Below are positions 10,768 through 22,007 of a stretch of DNA of 64,000 bases, piece after piece. The position numbers and the translations under genes are program-made. The notes beneath the pieces are model-generated. The model saw only the letters and a list, made by a program, of their open reading frames with translations. It searched no databases and was not told the origin of the DNA. Each line of letters begins with the position of its first letter. Position 1 is the first letter of the stretch. Source of the stretch: Triatoma infestans (taxonomy: Eukaryota; Arthropoda; Insecta; Hemiptera; Reduviidae); the NCBI GenBank assembly GCA_011037195.1, contig JAAEAF010014408.1, positions 1-64,000 of the forward strand, written 5' to 3'.

Positions 10768-10812
10768 AACTATATTAAGGGAAAGCCGTGTGAGTGTTTC
10801 ACAGCACATTTT
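10768..10812 (+). repeat. Family A 3'-end fragment
   Basis: gggaaagccgtgtgagtgtt followed by tcacagcacatttttt matches the terminal hairpin region of family A with changes. Confidence 0.5.
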
Positions 10813-10921
10813 TTATTATTCACAATAAATGGAAATGATATTTATTATAATGAAATAAAAGTATGTGCACAATATGAAAGTTTTAATATAAAACACAATA
10901 TTCTGTTTATATGTGTTCGTA

Positions 10922-10977
10922 GGCACACACACACACACACACATACACACAAACATATATATATATACATATATATG
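10922..10977. repeat. Compound (CA)n / (TA)n microsatellite
   Basis: A run of CA dinucleotides is followed by TA-rich repeats. It explains part of the frame at 10756-11022. Confidence 0.95.
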
Positions 10978-11925
10978 ACCGGGCCTGGTCTTATAACATT
11001 CGCCTGCTGTCTCCTCTGCTAGTTTCTAGCTAGCAAGATTTCACGGTGGATTCACCCTGTCAGTCCGAATGTAACTCGGCATAAATCAATAAAGGCGCAC
11101 ATTCTCCATCTCGCTCACTATCTGTTTATCCCCTCTTCTCCATTATGTTCCCTTACATTCTCTCCCACCTGATTCCACTATCCCCGCGTTCTACTGTACC
11201 TTCCATCTCCTCCTCTATCTTCCATTCTTCCTTCTTCAACCCCTCTAAAACATACACACACGCACACTCATACACAACACACTCTAATACAATTATAAAT
11301 GATTGTTAGTAATATTCTGTATGAGAAATATCTATATCTGAAATTATTTTCTTTTCCATGTCAATATCTTTTTTTTTTTTTGGAATGAGGAATATTTATC
11401 AAATCTAATGAAATTCTAAAATACGTATACTTGTTAACATCTTATTTTCGAACAACTTGTTGCAAAATAAAGCCCCTTGTTACCATAGTAACTAGAACTT
11501 AGGACATTGAAGCTACTTAGTTAACATTTTTTTTCACACAATAATTTTCAACAGTAATTGATGGAATTTTTCTTTTAATTTGAACAACATAATCTAATCA
11601 AAAGAGCATCACGAGTATTAACTTCCCATCAATCAATTGATGAGTTAGCCTCGACATGTCATGTTCAAATTAAATTATGTGCATTTTCAGGTTTTCAGGT
11701 AATCGTTTTAGAAATGGGTTTTTATATTCCGTTTCGATACCATCACCATGAGATCCAAAACGAAGATTTCGGTCAAAATCCGGAAATATAACTTTTTTTT
11801 CTTTAGTTTTTCATGATTTCTTCCTAAGATAACAGCGATTTTCTTCAAAATTCATATACTGTCTACGCAAAATTAGTCGTAGCACTTTTTTTTTTTTTTT
11901 AACATTTTACTTTATATTCTAGTAG
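10978..11925. other. Spacer; pyrimidine-rich then AT-rich, no gene
   Basis: 11000-11280 is pyrimidine-rich on the plus strand with moderate GC and no recognisable coding. About 11700-11830 holds faint family A-like words (ttccgtttcgataccatcac, ggtcaaaatccggaaatata). Confidence 0.5.
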
Positions 11926-11928
11926 TAC

Positions 11929-12290
11929 TAGAACCCGCTCGTGGAAGTCTTAACTTCCGCCAACAAAGTCCGCCAGTTGTTTCCTATCCTGTGCCGCCAG
12001 CTTTTTCAGTTTCTAAGGCAATTATCGGCAATATCAGAGGATCCTCTTCGAATGCCAACTCTGCGAGTACCGTACAGCAAGCACTTCTCGTCCTGATTCT
12101 TTCTTGCCAGATGTCCAGCCTAGCGAAGCCAGCCTTTTTGTAGAAATCCTTTAGTTGTTAATTACTTCTTTGCCTCCATGACTTACTAAGTGCCCCCATT
12201 GATCTGGTGGAGTATTTTCCTTTCAAATCCCAGAAGTAGGAGTTCATCATTCTTTTTAAGCCCCTAATGGTACGTACATCTGGACTGGTC
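11929..12290 (-). pseudogene. Coding-like relic, probably retroelement-derived
   Basis: Translating the minus strand gives a long readable stretch with two in-frame stops. It includes RTIRGLKRMMNSYFWDLKGK, SMGALSKSWRQRSN, KDFYKKAGFARLDIWQERI and SACCTVLAELAFEEDPLI. The balanced base composition and charged, non-repetitive residues look like once-coding DNA. I recognise no catalytic motif. Mobile-element origin is inferred from the setting. Confidence 0.4.
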
Positions 12291-12309
12291 TTTCAAGCGT
12301 TTTCTTTAT

Positions 12310-12358
12310 TAAAGTCTTAGTTGACCGTGAAAGATACCAACTCTTGAGATCTTTATTG
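12310..12358 (+). repeat. Copy of a mariner-internal segment
   Basis: aagtcttagttgaccgtgaa and agataccaactcttgagatc match the complement of 10606-10656, with one change in the part compared. It may be the end of a second, lost mariner copy. Confidence 0.65.
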
Positions 12359-12384
12359 CAAAAGTAGTGTCGGTTAGCTCAAGA

Positions 12385-12600
12385 TTTTTTTTTTTTTTTG
12401 TAATTAAGGTGCGTCAACGTTGACGGACTCGCTTGGAGCCTTCTCAGAGCACCAACAGCCTTCTGGGAATATTTATCATTACAGGCAACACCGGACAATG
12501 AGCTGTAGAGGCTCCAACCTTGAGAAAATCTGGGAATGGCACTGCTGGACTCTCAGCCCGTCACCTCAGCGTACGAACTAATCCCGCTCTGATTCTTCTT
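12385..12600 (-). mobile_element. tRNA-derived SINE (family 1), diverged
   Basis: A T-run at 12385-12399 (the A-tail read in reverse) is followed by ggtgcgtcaacgttgacgg, ggagccttctcagagcacc, acaccggacaatgagctgta and the eroded tRNA-like head ending near 12600. The order matches the other minus-strand copies. Confidence 0.7.
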
Positions 12601-12759
12601 TTTATTTCTGCTTGTATGGTGTTATTTGCAGTTTACTGGGATATCGTGTTATATACTCATGCACACGAAATTTTGTTCTCCAATAAACACATTGTTTCGT
12701 CAACTGTCTACTTCAGTACACACCTAAATATTTTTTTCGATAGATTCATCTAATGACCT

Positions 12760-14290
12760 ATTTCCGTGTTAGATTTACAAATGCTTCTCTTACGGCTTGG
12801 AAATGCCAATGTTGGACGGTTCTATTGCAGACACTGCTGCTTTCTTGGTTCCTTGTTATCCTTATATCTGCCTCTAGGGCAAGATTGAACATATGCAATT
12901 AAGCCTATAGCCCTGACGGACCTCTTTACATGCATGCCTTAATATTTCAGAAAATTCTAACTGCACTTTCACGACACACTCTACTCATTCTGCTTTCATT
13001 TCAATAAGCAGAAACAATTGTAAGTGACATACTTAAACAGTGCATTTTATAGGGGTTTTCTATTCAGATATTTTTTTTGTTTCAAAATATCATGAATCAC
13101 GTCATTATTTTCCTTTGCATGTTTTTTCATGAAAAACATGAAATATCATATTGATTATTTACAGAATGCAGTGTAATTAAATATATTTAATACATTTAAA
13201 TTAATACTAAATTTATTTGAATACCAGTATTGAAGTAAATTAGTTAACGGGAGGTACAATTTTACAGAATGGGTTTTCAATTTTTCGAGATTATTTTCGA
13301 AAAAGGCTTCATAAAATTGGTATGTGTGTGTGTGTAGATACTTCTAGCTAAACTACCCTCATATAATCATACACCTTTTCTTGCTGTATTTTGTGTTTAC
13401 CTAACAGTTTAAACAATTAATAGTTTATTCATTAACCATAAGAGGTTATATATTTGGAAAGTATTGACATAATAAAAAAATAATTATATTCTCGAGCCTG
13501 ATGGAGACCACATTCGGTAGAAACACTTCTGTTTTTGTAATTTACTTTGTAAAATATATAGTTATAGGGAGGATTTCTTGGTCACTAATTTTATCCTGGC
13601 TAAAAATTTATAATTAATTTTTATTTTCATTAAATTCTGACCAGTAATTGCTAGATAAGGTCATTTAAAAAAAACTAATAAATAGGCATGTATTTAAAAT
13701 GTCTATGTTTTGTTCAGTAATGTGTGTTATTGACTTCTATATTTAATATACAAATACTTTCATAATCAAGATTACAATCATTATCCATTTATTGATTTGT
13801 GGTAATACTTTTAATGTAATTGTCTTTTGTAACTTTCATTTTATTATTTATTTATCCTTTTAGAACAGATCCTTATAACAAAAATAGAAGTTATTTCCTT
13901 GGTAACATCAGCAGTACGGACGACCAACAGCTATCCTCTCATTTCTCCTCTCTCACACACTCATATTCTCTCTTTCTCTCTCGTTCTCTCCATCTTCACT
14001 AACAGTAGCACCAGCAGAAGCACGTGACTTCATAACCTGTCTGATATTTTCTTGTTATATACCCTCCTTAATGGTTCCCATAACCTTCCCTTCTATATTC
14101 CTTCTTCTTTTTCTTTATTCCACAGCGCTTGCGCAATACCATTTTCCCAATAACTACTATATTATATTCAGTTTAATATTACATATATACTTTATTGATG
14201 TACATTACAAAAATATGTAATATATGTATAAAAGAAATTCAGGATAGTATAGCTTAATGGCCTATTATCTACCAACTTTGAATCAGCTAT
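12760..14290. other. AT-rich spacer, no gene found
   Basis: Short TG repeat at 13321-13337 and pyrimidine-rich tract at 13935-14000. No motif-bearing frame. Confidence 0.55.
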
Positions 14291-14299
14291 TGTCTATTT

Positions 14300-14596
14300 A
14301 TTATTCACTATGAAAACACCCTTCCTCATTGACTTTTTTGTTTTTGTTTTAGCTGCCATTCGGTCCCTAGCAGCCCAGTAGTAGTACATTTTTGTTGTTT
14401 TGATCCAGCGGTCGTCAGTATGGCTAAAATTCTCTCGTATGTCCTGCAGAGCAGGATACGTGTTTTTATCAGTGTTACTAGCCACCTCTTCGACAGCTTT
14501 GTAGCCAACAAATAAGACATTGCGAGATTGATGTCTATCTTTAATCTTCTGGAAAGCATATTTTATAATATTAATATGGTTATTAATGCGGTTTTA
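14300..14596 (-). pseudogene. Non-LTR retrotransposon RNase H relic, partial copy
   Basis: On the minus strand one frame reads QSRNVLFVGYKAVEEVASN, then a short linker with RENFSHTDDRW, ending MRKGVFIVNNK and a stop at 14294. The first ~120 bp (14478-14596) is a close copy of 15024-15145, part of the larger relic next door. The arrangement suggests a local duplication of a retroelement 3' coding region. Alone this fragment has no full catalytic set. Confidence 0.5.
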
Positions 14597-14609
14597 CATT
14601 TTCTGAAGT

Positions 14610-15130
14610 GCTGGGGCATCATTACATCTCATCGCCTAGAGTACAAGTGGATGTCTTCGTAAACTCCAATCCTGCAAAAATGCTTTTGCAGATAATCATG
14701 AGCCGTCAGCGTACGAAAACAGCCAACAAAAACATATCTTGCCCTATCCGTGGGCTCTTTCTTCTCCTGCAATACATGTCAGGGTCTCTCCTTTTCATTG
14801 GCAGTTAGGTGCTCCATCCTCACTTCCTCTACGATTTGTAGGCTTATCAATTGTTTTGCTTCATGGTAAGTAAGTGGCTCTTATCTGGTTGATCTTTTGT
14901 TGAGCCTAATTTGGCTAGTTGATCTGCACGTTCATTACGACGACGGAATCCACTAAAAAGCCACCTTTCTTCCTGAGAGTAGGATTTCATCAGCGAGCTT
15001 CCCACAACATACAATATATCCCGAGTCGATATCAGTGTTACTAGCCACTTCCTCGACAGCTTTGTAGCCAACAAGTAAGACATTGCGAGATTAATGTCTA
15101 CCTTTAATCTTCTGGAAAGCATATGTTATG
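14610..15130 (-). pseudogene. Non-LTR retrotransposon ORF2 C-terminus: RNase H plus tail
   Basis: Reading the minus strand from 15130, the repeated segment (RNVLLVGYKAVEEVASNTD) is followed by NERADQLAKLGS, the late RNase H motif with its conserved Asp. Then come MEHLTANEKER and RTLTAHDYLQKHFCRIGVYE, which resembles the segment after RNase H in I/R1/Jockey-group elements. RNase H removes RNA from the RNA-DNA hybrid during element copying. Frames change and stops occur between these blocks, so it is dead. The expected zinc-knuckle cysteines are not seen after YEDIH. Confidence 0.65.
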
Positions 15131-15164
15131 ATATTAATATGATTATTAATCCGGCTTTATAATA

Positions 15165-16861
15165 ATATTAATATACATTAGAAGAATTGATAGAATTCCA
15201 AATTTGATGTAATATTTTCTGAAGTTGAAGACGGCTCACCGACTGCCGTCATTTGCCCCAGATTTCTCCATTTGTTGTAAATAAACAAATCACGTCTATA
15301 ATACTGTTTTTTTTTTCATTATTACTACAAAAATGTATTGTGGAAAGAACTGAAATGGTAAACTTAATGAAATATTTTGTGACATTAAATAAAGAAATCT
15401 TTGGTATATTTCGGGTTGACGAATATAAGAAGATATGAAGTGTTTTGAACGATCATTATATAAATAATTAATATTTTTGAATTTTTATTATAAAGAAAGA
15501 CTTGAGAGTTGAATACATAGTAGAAAGATTACAGGATACGTATAATTCTTTATTCAAGTCACTCCATCAGAAGTAGATGCCTCGTTGTGGCTGAAGTAAT
15601 GACTAGAATCATGTCGATCAGAAAGTTTTATTTTATGTATTTGTATTTAACATGGTGGTTGAACCGCAGTTTGTTTGTTTTTTTGTTTGTTTTATTTAGT
15701 AAATTTTTTTATTGTTTGTCCTTCGTTTTAAAGGCCATACAAAAATATGCAAAACCAATAATCACGCATTTATGTTCCTCATCCAAGGTGCTATATGTTC
15801 TATTATTTTATTTTTTTTTAGTCGCCTTACTTGTCTGAGAAAGTAGCTTACTTATTAAAACGTATTTAAAAACTTATTAATACTTAATAAAGAACAATAA
15901 TAATTACAATAAATGAAATATATTTGTTGACATCCTGTTTATGGTTAGTTTTTAAGCCACAAAAGTTGACTAGGTCACTTAAGTTTGTTGCGAACAAAAC
16001 TATATAATTTTGAAATATAAAAAAATGGTTAATAAAAATCAATTACTTCAATCAATTATGAATAAATGATTATTACATTAATATTAAGTAATTTAGTTAA
16101 ATTGTTGAATGAATAAGGTACTTACTCTTCCTTTTGGTATTATACTTTATATAGGGAAAGACATTATACGTCGTCGGAGTATATATAGCGCGCTTTGTAA
16201 AATTAGTAAAAAAGTCGCTTGAGTATAAAATTGTAATCTACGGTCACCACGCACACTTAGTTTTTATCCCTGTTAATAGGATGAAGAACTCCAGGGATGG
16301 GTGTGTTTGATTAGATTCCCATTTGAAAGTTGTGTTCATTAGAATCATTACTTTCTATCTTTTTATTTCAAGTGACCTAATAATTATTTGAATAAATTCA
16401 TTCACTCTTTTAGGTTTTAATGAGTCTTTCACTTGTTTGTAAATTGTTTATTTTATTGTGTGTGTTAATTTAAGGGCATTAGCCCACTTTTTATTATTGA
16501 GAACTAGAAAGTACATAAAACAACCATATTGACATTGATAACCACCGGTGGGTTTTGTTTTGTAAATTATGAAATTAAAGTAAAACTCATTCAGAAAAAA
16601 TTCTTCGCCTCATAATATTAAACTGAAATTTTTTCTAAGATTATTATTTGTCCTCTTTTTTTAATAGGACAACATATGAACCATTTATATGTGTCTAAAT
16701 TTACAAAGTTGGTGTTTATTAATGAACTGTACAATATTTTCAAGTGGAATCGGTTCAAAAACGGCTCATCCCTCTTTGCTGTTGAAATAGTATATTGAAT
16801 GCTTGATTAGACCCTGAAAATTACTTCCAAATTTTTGACTTGTAATTAAAAAGAAAATTTT

Positions 16862-16896
<35 letters not shown>

Positions 16897-18360
16897 GTAA
16901 TTGATTTAATACGTATCATAATAGCTGGTAAATATAAATTTTTATTTTTTTTTTTTTTAATTTACCTAATAAATCTCTACAAATCTCTAATAAATCCCCA
17001 GTTCTTTGTTCTGACATGTAAATCTCCAGTAACTTCAACATATTTCCGTGATGTAAGTGGTAAATTAAAACTGCTTGCACTTTTTAGACGTTCGTATTTT
17101 ATTTCGTATCATATGTTTTGTTCCAACAGAATTTCAGATTGGTTTTTTATTGTCCGGAGCATTTGCAACGATAGATATGCGTTCCAAAAAGTTTCAGAAC
17201 AGTTTCCATCTCGAAAGTCAAATGTTCCAATGTAAACAGCAACGAGTTTTGAGCTTTCTGATCAATCAGAGTAATCCGAGGATTGAGATAAGTTTACGGA
17301 TTCACACAATAAGTCGCTGTCACAGATGATTGGCTACAAGAAGGTGATTTACATATAGGCTGTTTTCTTATTTTTCTATTTTTTTTTTAGCATTATTTAT
17401 AATTGTGGAAATTCTTGGAAATTAATGTTTGATTCTTGGTAAAATTAAGTGGTATCGAATTAAATTTGTCAAACCTTTGTTAATGAACAAAATAACGATT
17501 TGTTTATATCATTATCTTTTCTAAGGTCTACTAATTTTCTTCTTAGCTCCCTTTGTTTACATATTTAAAGTAGTCATTCGTTAATAATATTTTGTAGTTG
17601 TTGATTTTTTTTTTTATTATATTTTGAACAAAATATGCTATCATTTATCAAGACATATACATACCTATAAGTGTATATAACTTCTATACTGTCTCTTTCT
17701 CTCTCACACACACACATTATATATATATATATGAGTGTGTATACTTGATAATATGCAAATGTGCTAGTAAAAGCAGAACACGGTCTCCTTTCCCCCTAGT
17801 ACATTGTATGGACTGGTGGCCCCCATTGCTATCTGCTAAGGGACATGGAACGGCTAGTCACTGACAATGACTTATGCACTCATACCCTTCAAGAAAAGTA
17901 TTGATCCCTGCTAACATGTCACCAAACTGACTTCTAACTGTCATTATTATGTTCTATTATATTTAATCTTTCTATCATTCTTTCTTTATTTCTTTATTTT
18001 ATTTATTTTTTTCCTATTTATTTATTTTTTAACAAATTCAACATGGTTATCCTATTTATATTCTGAGGGAAATAAATTTTATTTTTTTAATTAAAAGAAA
18101 TTATTTATTTAATTAGTTTTGTTTTTTTGTTAGAGTAATTAAACGTATACATACAGATTGAAATTTATGCATTGAACAAGATAGAATTACCTGTTTCCCT
18201 TGTTCATTATACTTAGTAATGCTCTTTAAAGTACAAACGGTTTCATCTTCTCTGTTTACTTATCGTTTTGTGTTCTTGTAATTTCATTGTATTCTGCTTT
18301 TATTTATTTACTTTTACTTTAAATCTTATTAATTTAAACCAATCTAATATTATGTTTTAT
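15165..18360. other. AT-rich spacer, no gene found
   Basis: Unique-looking AT-rich DNA. Frames of 60 to 84 codons (for example 15587-15838 and 17075-17329) lack motifs. Short CA/TA microsatellite near 17700-17732. Confidence 0.55.
16864..16894. repeat. Poly-T run, 31 bp
   Basis: Uninterrupted T. It could be the tail of a minus-strand retroelement, but no body is recognisable beside it. Confidence 0.95.
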
Positions 18361-18363
18361 TTT

Positions 18364-18935
18364 TACTTTCTCTTTAGTGCTGTAGAAAAGGAAGTAAACT
18401 GCAATCGTGTCAAACTTTCGAAATTAAGTGTTTAACGGAAATACAACATGTTTTTAGGTCTCTTGAGTTTGAAAAAGTTGTTTTGGGGAATTGATTGTTT
18501 GTGAGTATGTATGTATGAATGTGTGTGTGTGTTGGTATTTCATTTATGTTCTACCAGAGGTCACGACAATAAGTTTTTGATTAAAATTGGTAGACCGGAT
18601 ATACAATTTTTGCGGTATTGATTATTCAGTTTTTTGCGGTTTTTCTCAAAAAACGGTTTCATAGATTTTCATTATAACTTGGTATATCTACTAATCATAT
18701 AAAGAGCTACAACTTTTATTTGAAACATTTTGCTTGGAAAAATTCATTTAAGCCTTGTTCTCTGGGGAATGCGTGGCATTAGGCTTTCCTCTACAGTGCC
18801 ATTACAATCTAATATACGGTTCTATCATCTGCACAGTATTATTAAGAATTTAATGTGAAATAAAAATTCCGAGTTAGAAGAAAATCGGTTTACCGGGAAA
18901 TACGACTTTTATTTTGGATATTATAAGCACACTTA
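18364..18935 (+). repeat. Family A repeat, 3'-truncated
   Basis: Starts actttctctttagtgctgta with its hairpin partner aaaaggaagt, followed by caatcgtgtcaaactttcga. Includes cataaagagctacaactttt and gaaacattttgcttgg. It ends without the terminal hairpin. Confidence 0.75.
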
Positions 18936-19189
18936 TATTATGTGAAATTTGTAACTGACTAATAACCTATACAAAATTTGCTACTTAAATGACAATAATT
19001 ATGTTAAAATTTGTTTATAAAGGTTGAACGTCTTAAAGTACAGCTTACTCAAACATTGTATGATATAATTTGGTATTTACAAGTGGAAGATCTAGGGAGT
19101 TTGGAATGTTTATCCCTTAAGACCAATATCAAAATAATTCTAGAAAGATATAAGCAACACCTGGATTGTAACTGATTTAAATAAAGTAT

Positions 19190-19601
19190 TTAGTAATATA
19201 TATAATATATTTTGGGGAAGCTCAAACCTAATAAATAACACTATTCAGCAATATTTAAATAAGACTAATTCCCTTCCAGATTATAAGAGTTTTCTCTGAA
19301 AATAAGAGTATCAAGGCCTTATATTTATAAATTTATAATAAACAACGAAATATATATAATAAAACCTAAAAATACTTGCTCTATATGCAATCATAACGAA
19401 CCAGAGACTTTGATCCATATATTTATAGATTGTCCCGCATATGAAGCATTCAGACAGCCACTTCACATTGAAAGAACAAATAATTTTAATGTAGAACTTT
19501 TGTCTTTAATCAATAATTTCAGCAACTGAAATACGTTTAGAATTTATAATTATTTGAAAAATATATTTAAAGTGAGATCCTCTCTTTTGGAAAACTTGTA
19601 A
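19190..19601 (+). pseudogene. Non-LTR retrotransposon ORF2 C-terminus with zinc knuckle
   Basis: The plus strand encodes KNTCSICNHNEPETLIHIF followed by IDCPAYEAFRQPL. This gives the C-x2-C ... H-x4-C knuckle and the 'CP' ending typical of the region near the end of non-LTR ORF2 proteins. After an in-frame stop near 19530 the reading continues TFRIYNYLKNIFKVRSS to a stop at 19599-19601. Upstream text (NNTIQQYLNKTNSLPDYKS) is in a shifted frame. The codons are very AT-rich, unlike the GC-richer relic at 22.5 kb, so this is a different lineage. The clade cannot be assigned. Confidence 0.6.
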
Positions 19602-19813
19602 ATTCTAAATTTCAGTGTATTACGAGAAATTAATTGTAACTTAGCTGTTCCCTTTGTATATATTCCTTTAGTAAGTAAAAACAGTGAAAAAAGTAATGCA
19701 GTTTATTTATATAGTATATACGCCTTTTATACATAAAATACTTAATTTGAGTATTTGCATTTTTGCCAGAACTACGTATGTGTGGCTATCTGCAATAGAT
19801 GTATATGTAAAAA

Positions 19814-20845
19814 ATCTGGTGTGAAACACTCACACAACTTTCTCTTACTCCTGTTCTCAAAATTATAATTGACAAATGTTATAGTTTGTGTACCAAATAT
19901 AACGAAATTCGTCGAAAACTGAAAAAGCTGTTCAGTATAAGCGCACTTCCGGCTTACAATTTTCTTAAAACTTGGAATTTTGCCCATCTATTTATTTCCA
20001 ATTAATTTTGTTTGGATGATAGAATTGTATAATCAACTATGATACCACTTTAGGGGAAGCTGCAACTCTAACCCTCCCCTAAAACTGCCGTTACATGAAT
20101 TTTTCCAGAGAAATGTGTTAAATAAAAGATGTAGAGCATTGCATTTTATATTTTGTATAAGAAGTTTCAAGAAAATCGTCGGAGCCATTTTTGAGAAAAT
20201 CGCGAAAAAATGAAAAAATCATTTAGTAAAGTGTCAAAACAAACGCACTTCCGGTTATCTGATTTTTTTCAAACTCGGAATTTCAACAACATATTTAATT
20301 CTAATTAACATTATTTAGATGACAGAATTGTCTAATAACTGAAATAGCAGTTAAGATGAAAACCTAACCCCTCCCCACCCCCTTACAAAAGTGCCCTTAA
20401 ATGAATTTTCCAGAGAAATGTTTCAAATAAAAGTTATAGCTCTTTGTATGTGTAATTGATACCCAAGTTTAAAGAAAATCGTCGGACCCATTTTTGAAAA
20501 AATCGCAAAAACGTAAAAAAAAAACTAGTAAAGTGGTCTGCCGGTTGAGGAATATGACAATACGCACCATCAGATCCCATGGTGATACCCAAACGTAATA
20601 TCAAGTTTGAACTTTCTACGATTTTTCGTTTTTGAGCTATGCTGTTCACATAACATACATACACACACACACCACACACGCAAAGCACCACACACACAAC
20701 CACACACACACACAACACACAGACCCACTTGCTAAAAACCACTTTTTGAACTCAGGGACCTCAAACGGATATTTCCCCGGTGAAAATTCAATATCGAAAA
20801 TTTGACACAATTACAATACTTCCTCTTACTGGAGTAAGAGAAAGT
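19814..20845 (-). repeat. Family A repeat, near full length (~1.03 kb)
   Basis: Bounded at the plus-strand left by tctggtgtgaaacactcaca (3' hairpin) with caactttctcttactcctg, and at the right by cttcctcttactggagtaag then agaaagt (5' end). The 5' and subterminal 3' ends are inverted complements of about 15 bp. Internally there are two related copies of a block with cacttccggtt, aactcggaatttcaac and gccattttt-gagaaaatcgc. A CA-rich microsatellite lies at 20660-20722. No frame is shared with the other long copy at 22006-23551, which argues that the family does not code for protein. Confidence 0.85.
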
Positions 20846-21238
20846 AAAAATATTATATTTTAATCTTATTATTATTATTGTCATTGGAAGCTAATTTTTT
20901 TTCTGTTTATTTCTTTGATTTATTGTGATTTTTCAAAGTTATATTTAGAGAATTTTTGTTTTATTACATTAATATGTACAGTTTATATTTCATTTTTACG
21001 ATTTGTGCTGATATTCTGTTATAAACTATTGAACTCATTGTAAACAGATTTTGTACCTAATACAAAAATAAATAATAATAATAACAATAATTGGCTGTGT
21101 AACAATACCGTTATTATTATAAAAAATAATAATAACTGTATAAATAAATTTATTAATTTATTTACAATGTACAGGTAAAGATCTTTTATAATTTATATGA
21201 TTACCCATCGAAAGTTACGTCATAAATCAAAACTATGT

Positions 21239-21283
21239 ATATTACAGTAAGAGAAAGTTGTGTGAGCGTTTCACATCCGATTT
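21239..21283 (+). repeat. Family A 3'-end fragment
   Basis: gtaagagaaagttgtgtgag followed by cgtttcacatccgattttttt. Confidence 0.7.
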
Positions 21284-21976
21284 TTTTATTTATTTATTTG
21301 CTTGATTAGATTCTATAATATATATATTTTTTTTTGTTAAAAAAAAAAAGGGTGATGCACTTTTACTTGCCTCTGCAAGAAGAAATATAAATATATAAAG
21401 CAATAGTTCATAAATTGAACATTAATACTCCCTGATTAGAAATATATTAAAATTCTATATTATTATAAGAATGTCTTAATTTGTATAAGTGAAGGTGATC
21501 GCTTATCTCAATAACCAAAATATTCACTAAATATTATAGCCAAAATTTCTTTAATATTGTAATTAGCTACCTCAATAGCCCCCCCCTCCAACAGTTGGAC
21601 TGTTCGATACAGATTCTCACAGATTTCCTCAGACATAAGTTTTGTTTTTTTAAACTAGATGAAATTATATTTTTTATTCTTATTTAGTTGAAAAGTTTTT
21701 TTTTAAAAAGTCGATTTAGTTTGATCTAATATTGTAATCAAGGTTTTCACTATAGTTGAAGTACTTGTATCAAGGTGATTACAACGTTTTAAACCTACAT
21801 TGTCATCGATTTATTTGACTATTCTTGTCGGCCTGTTGATACAAGGAGAATCGATATAAATAGAGTAAAGAAATCAAAGAAATAAAACCAATATAAAACA
21901 CTAACTCATTATTTATTTTTGCCCTGATGAACATAGCGATTCTCCGGCTTTTAATAAGTTATTGATTTATAACATT

Positions 21977-22005
<29 letters not shown>

Positions 22006-22007
<2 letters not shown>

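Noticed and set aside
20434..20742. Cysteine/valine-rich 102-codon minus-strand frame
   Set aside because: Composition is produced by a CA microsatellite inside a family A repeat.
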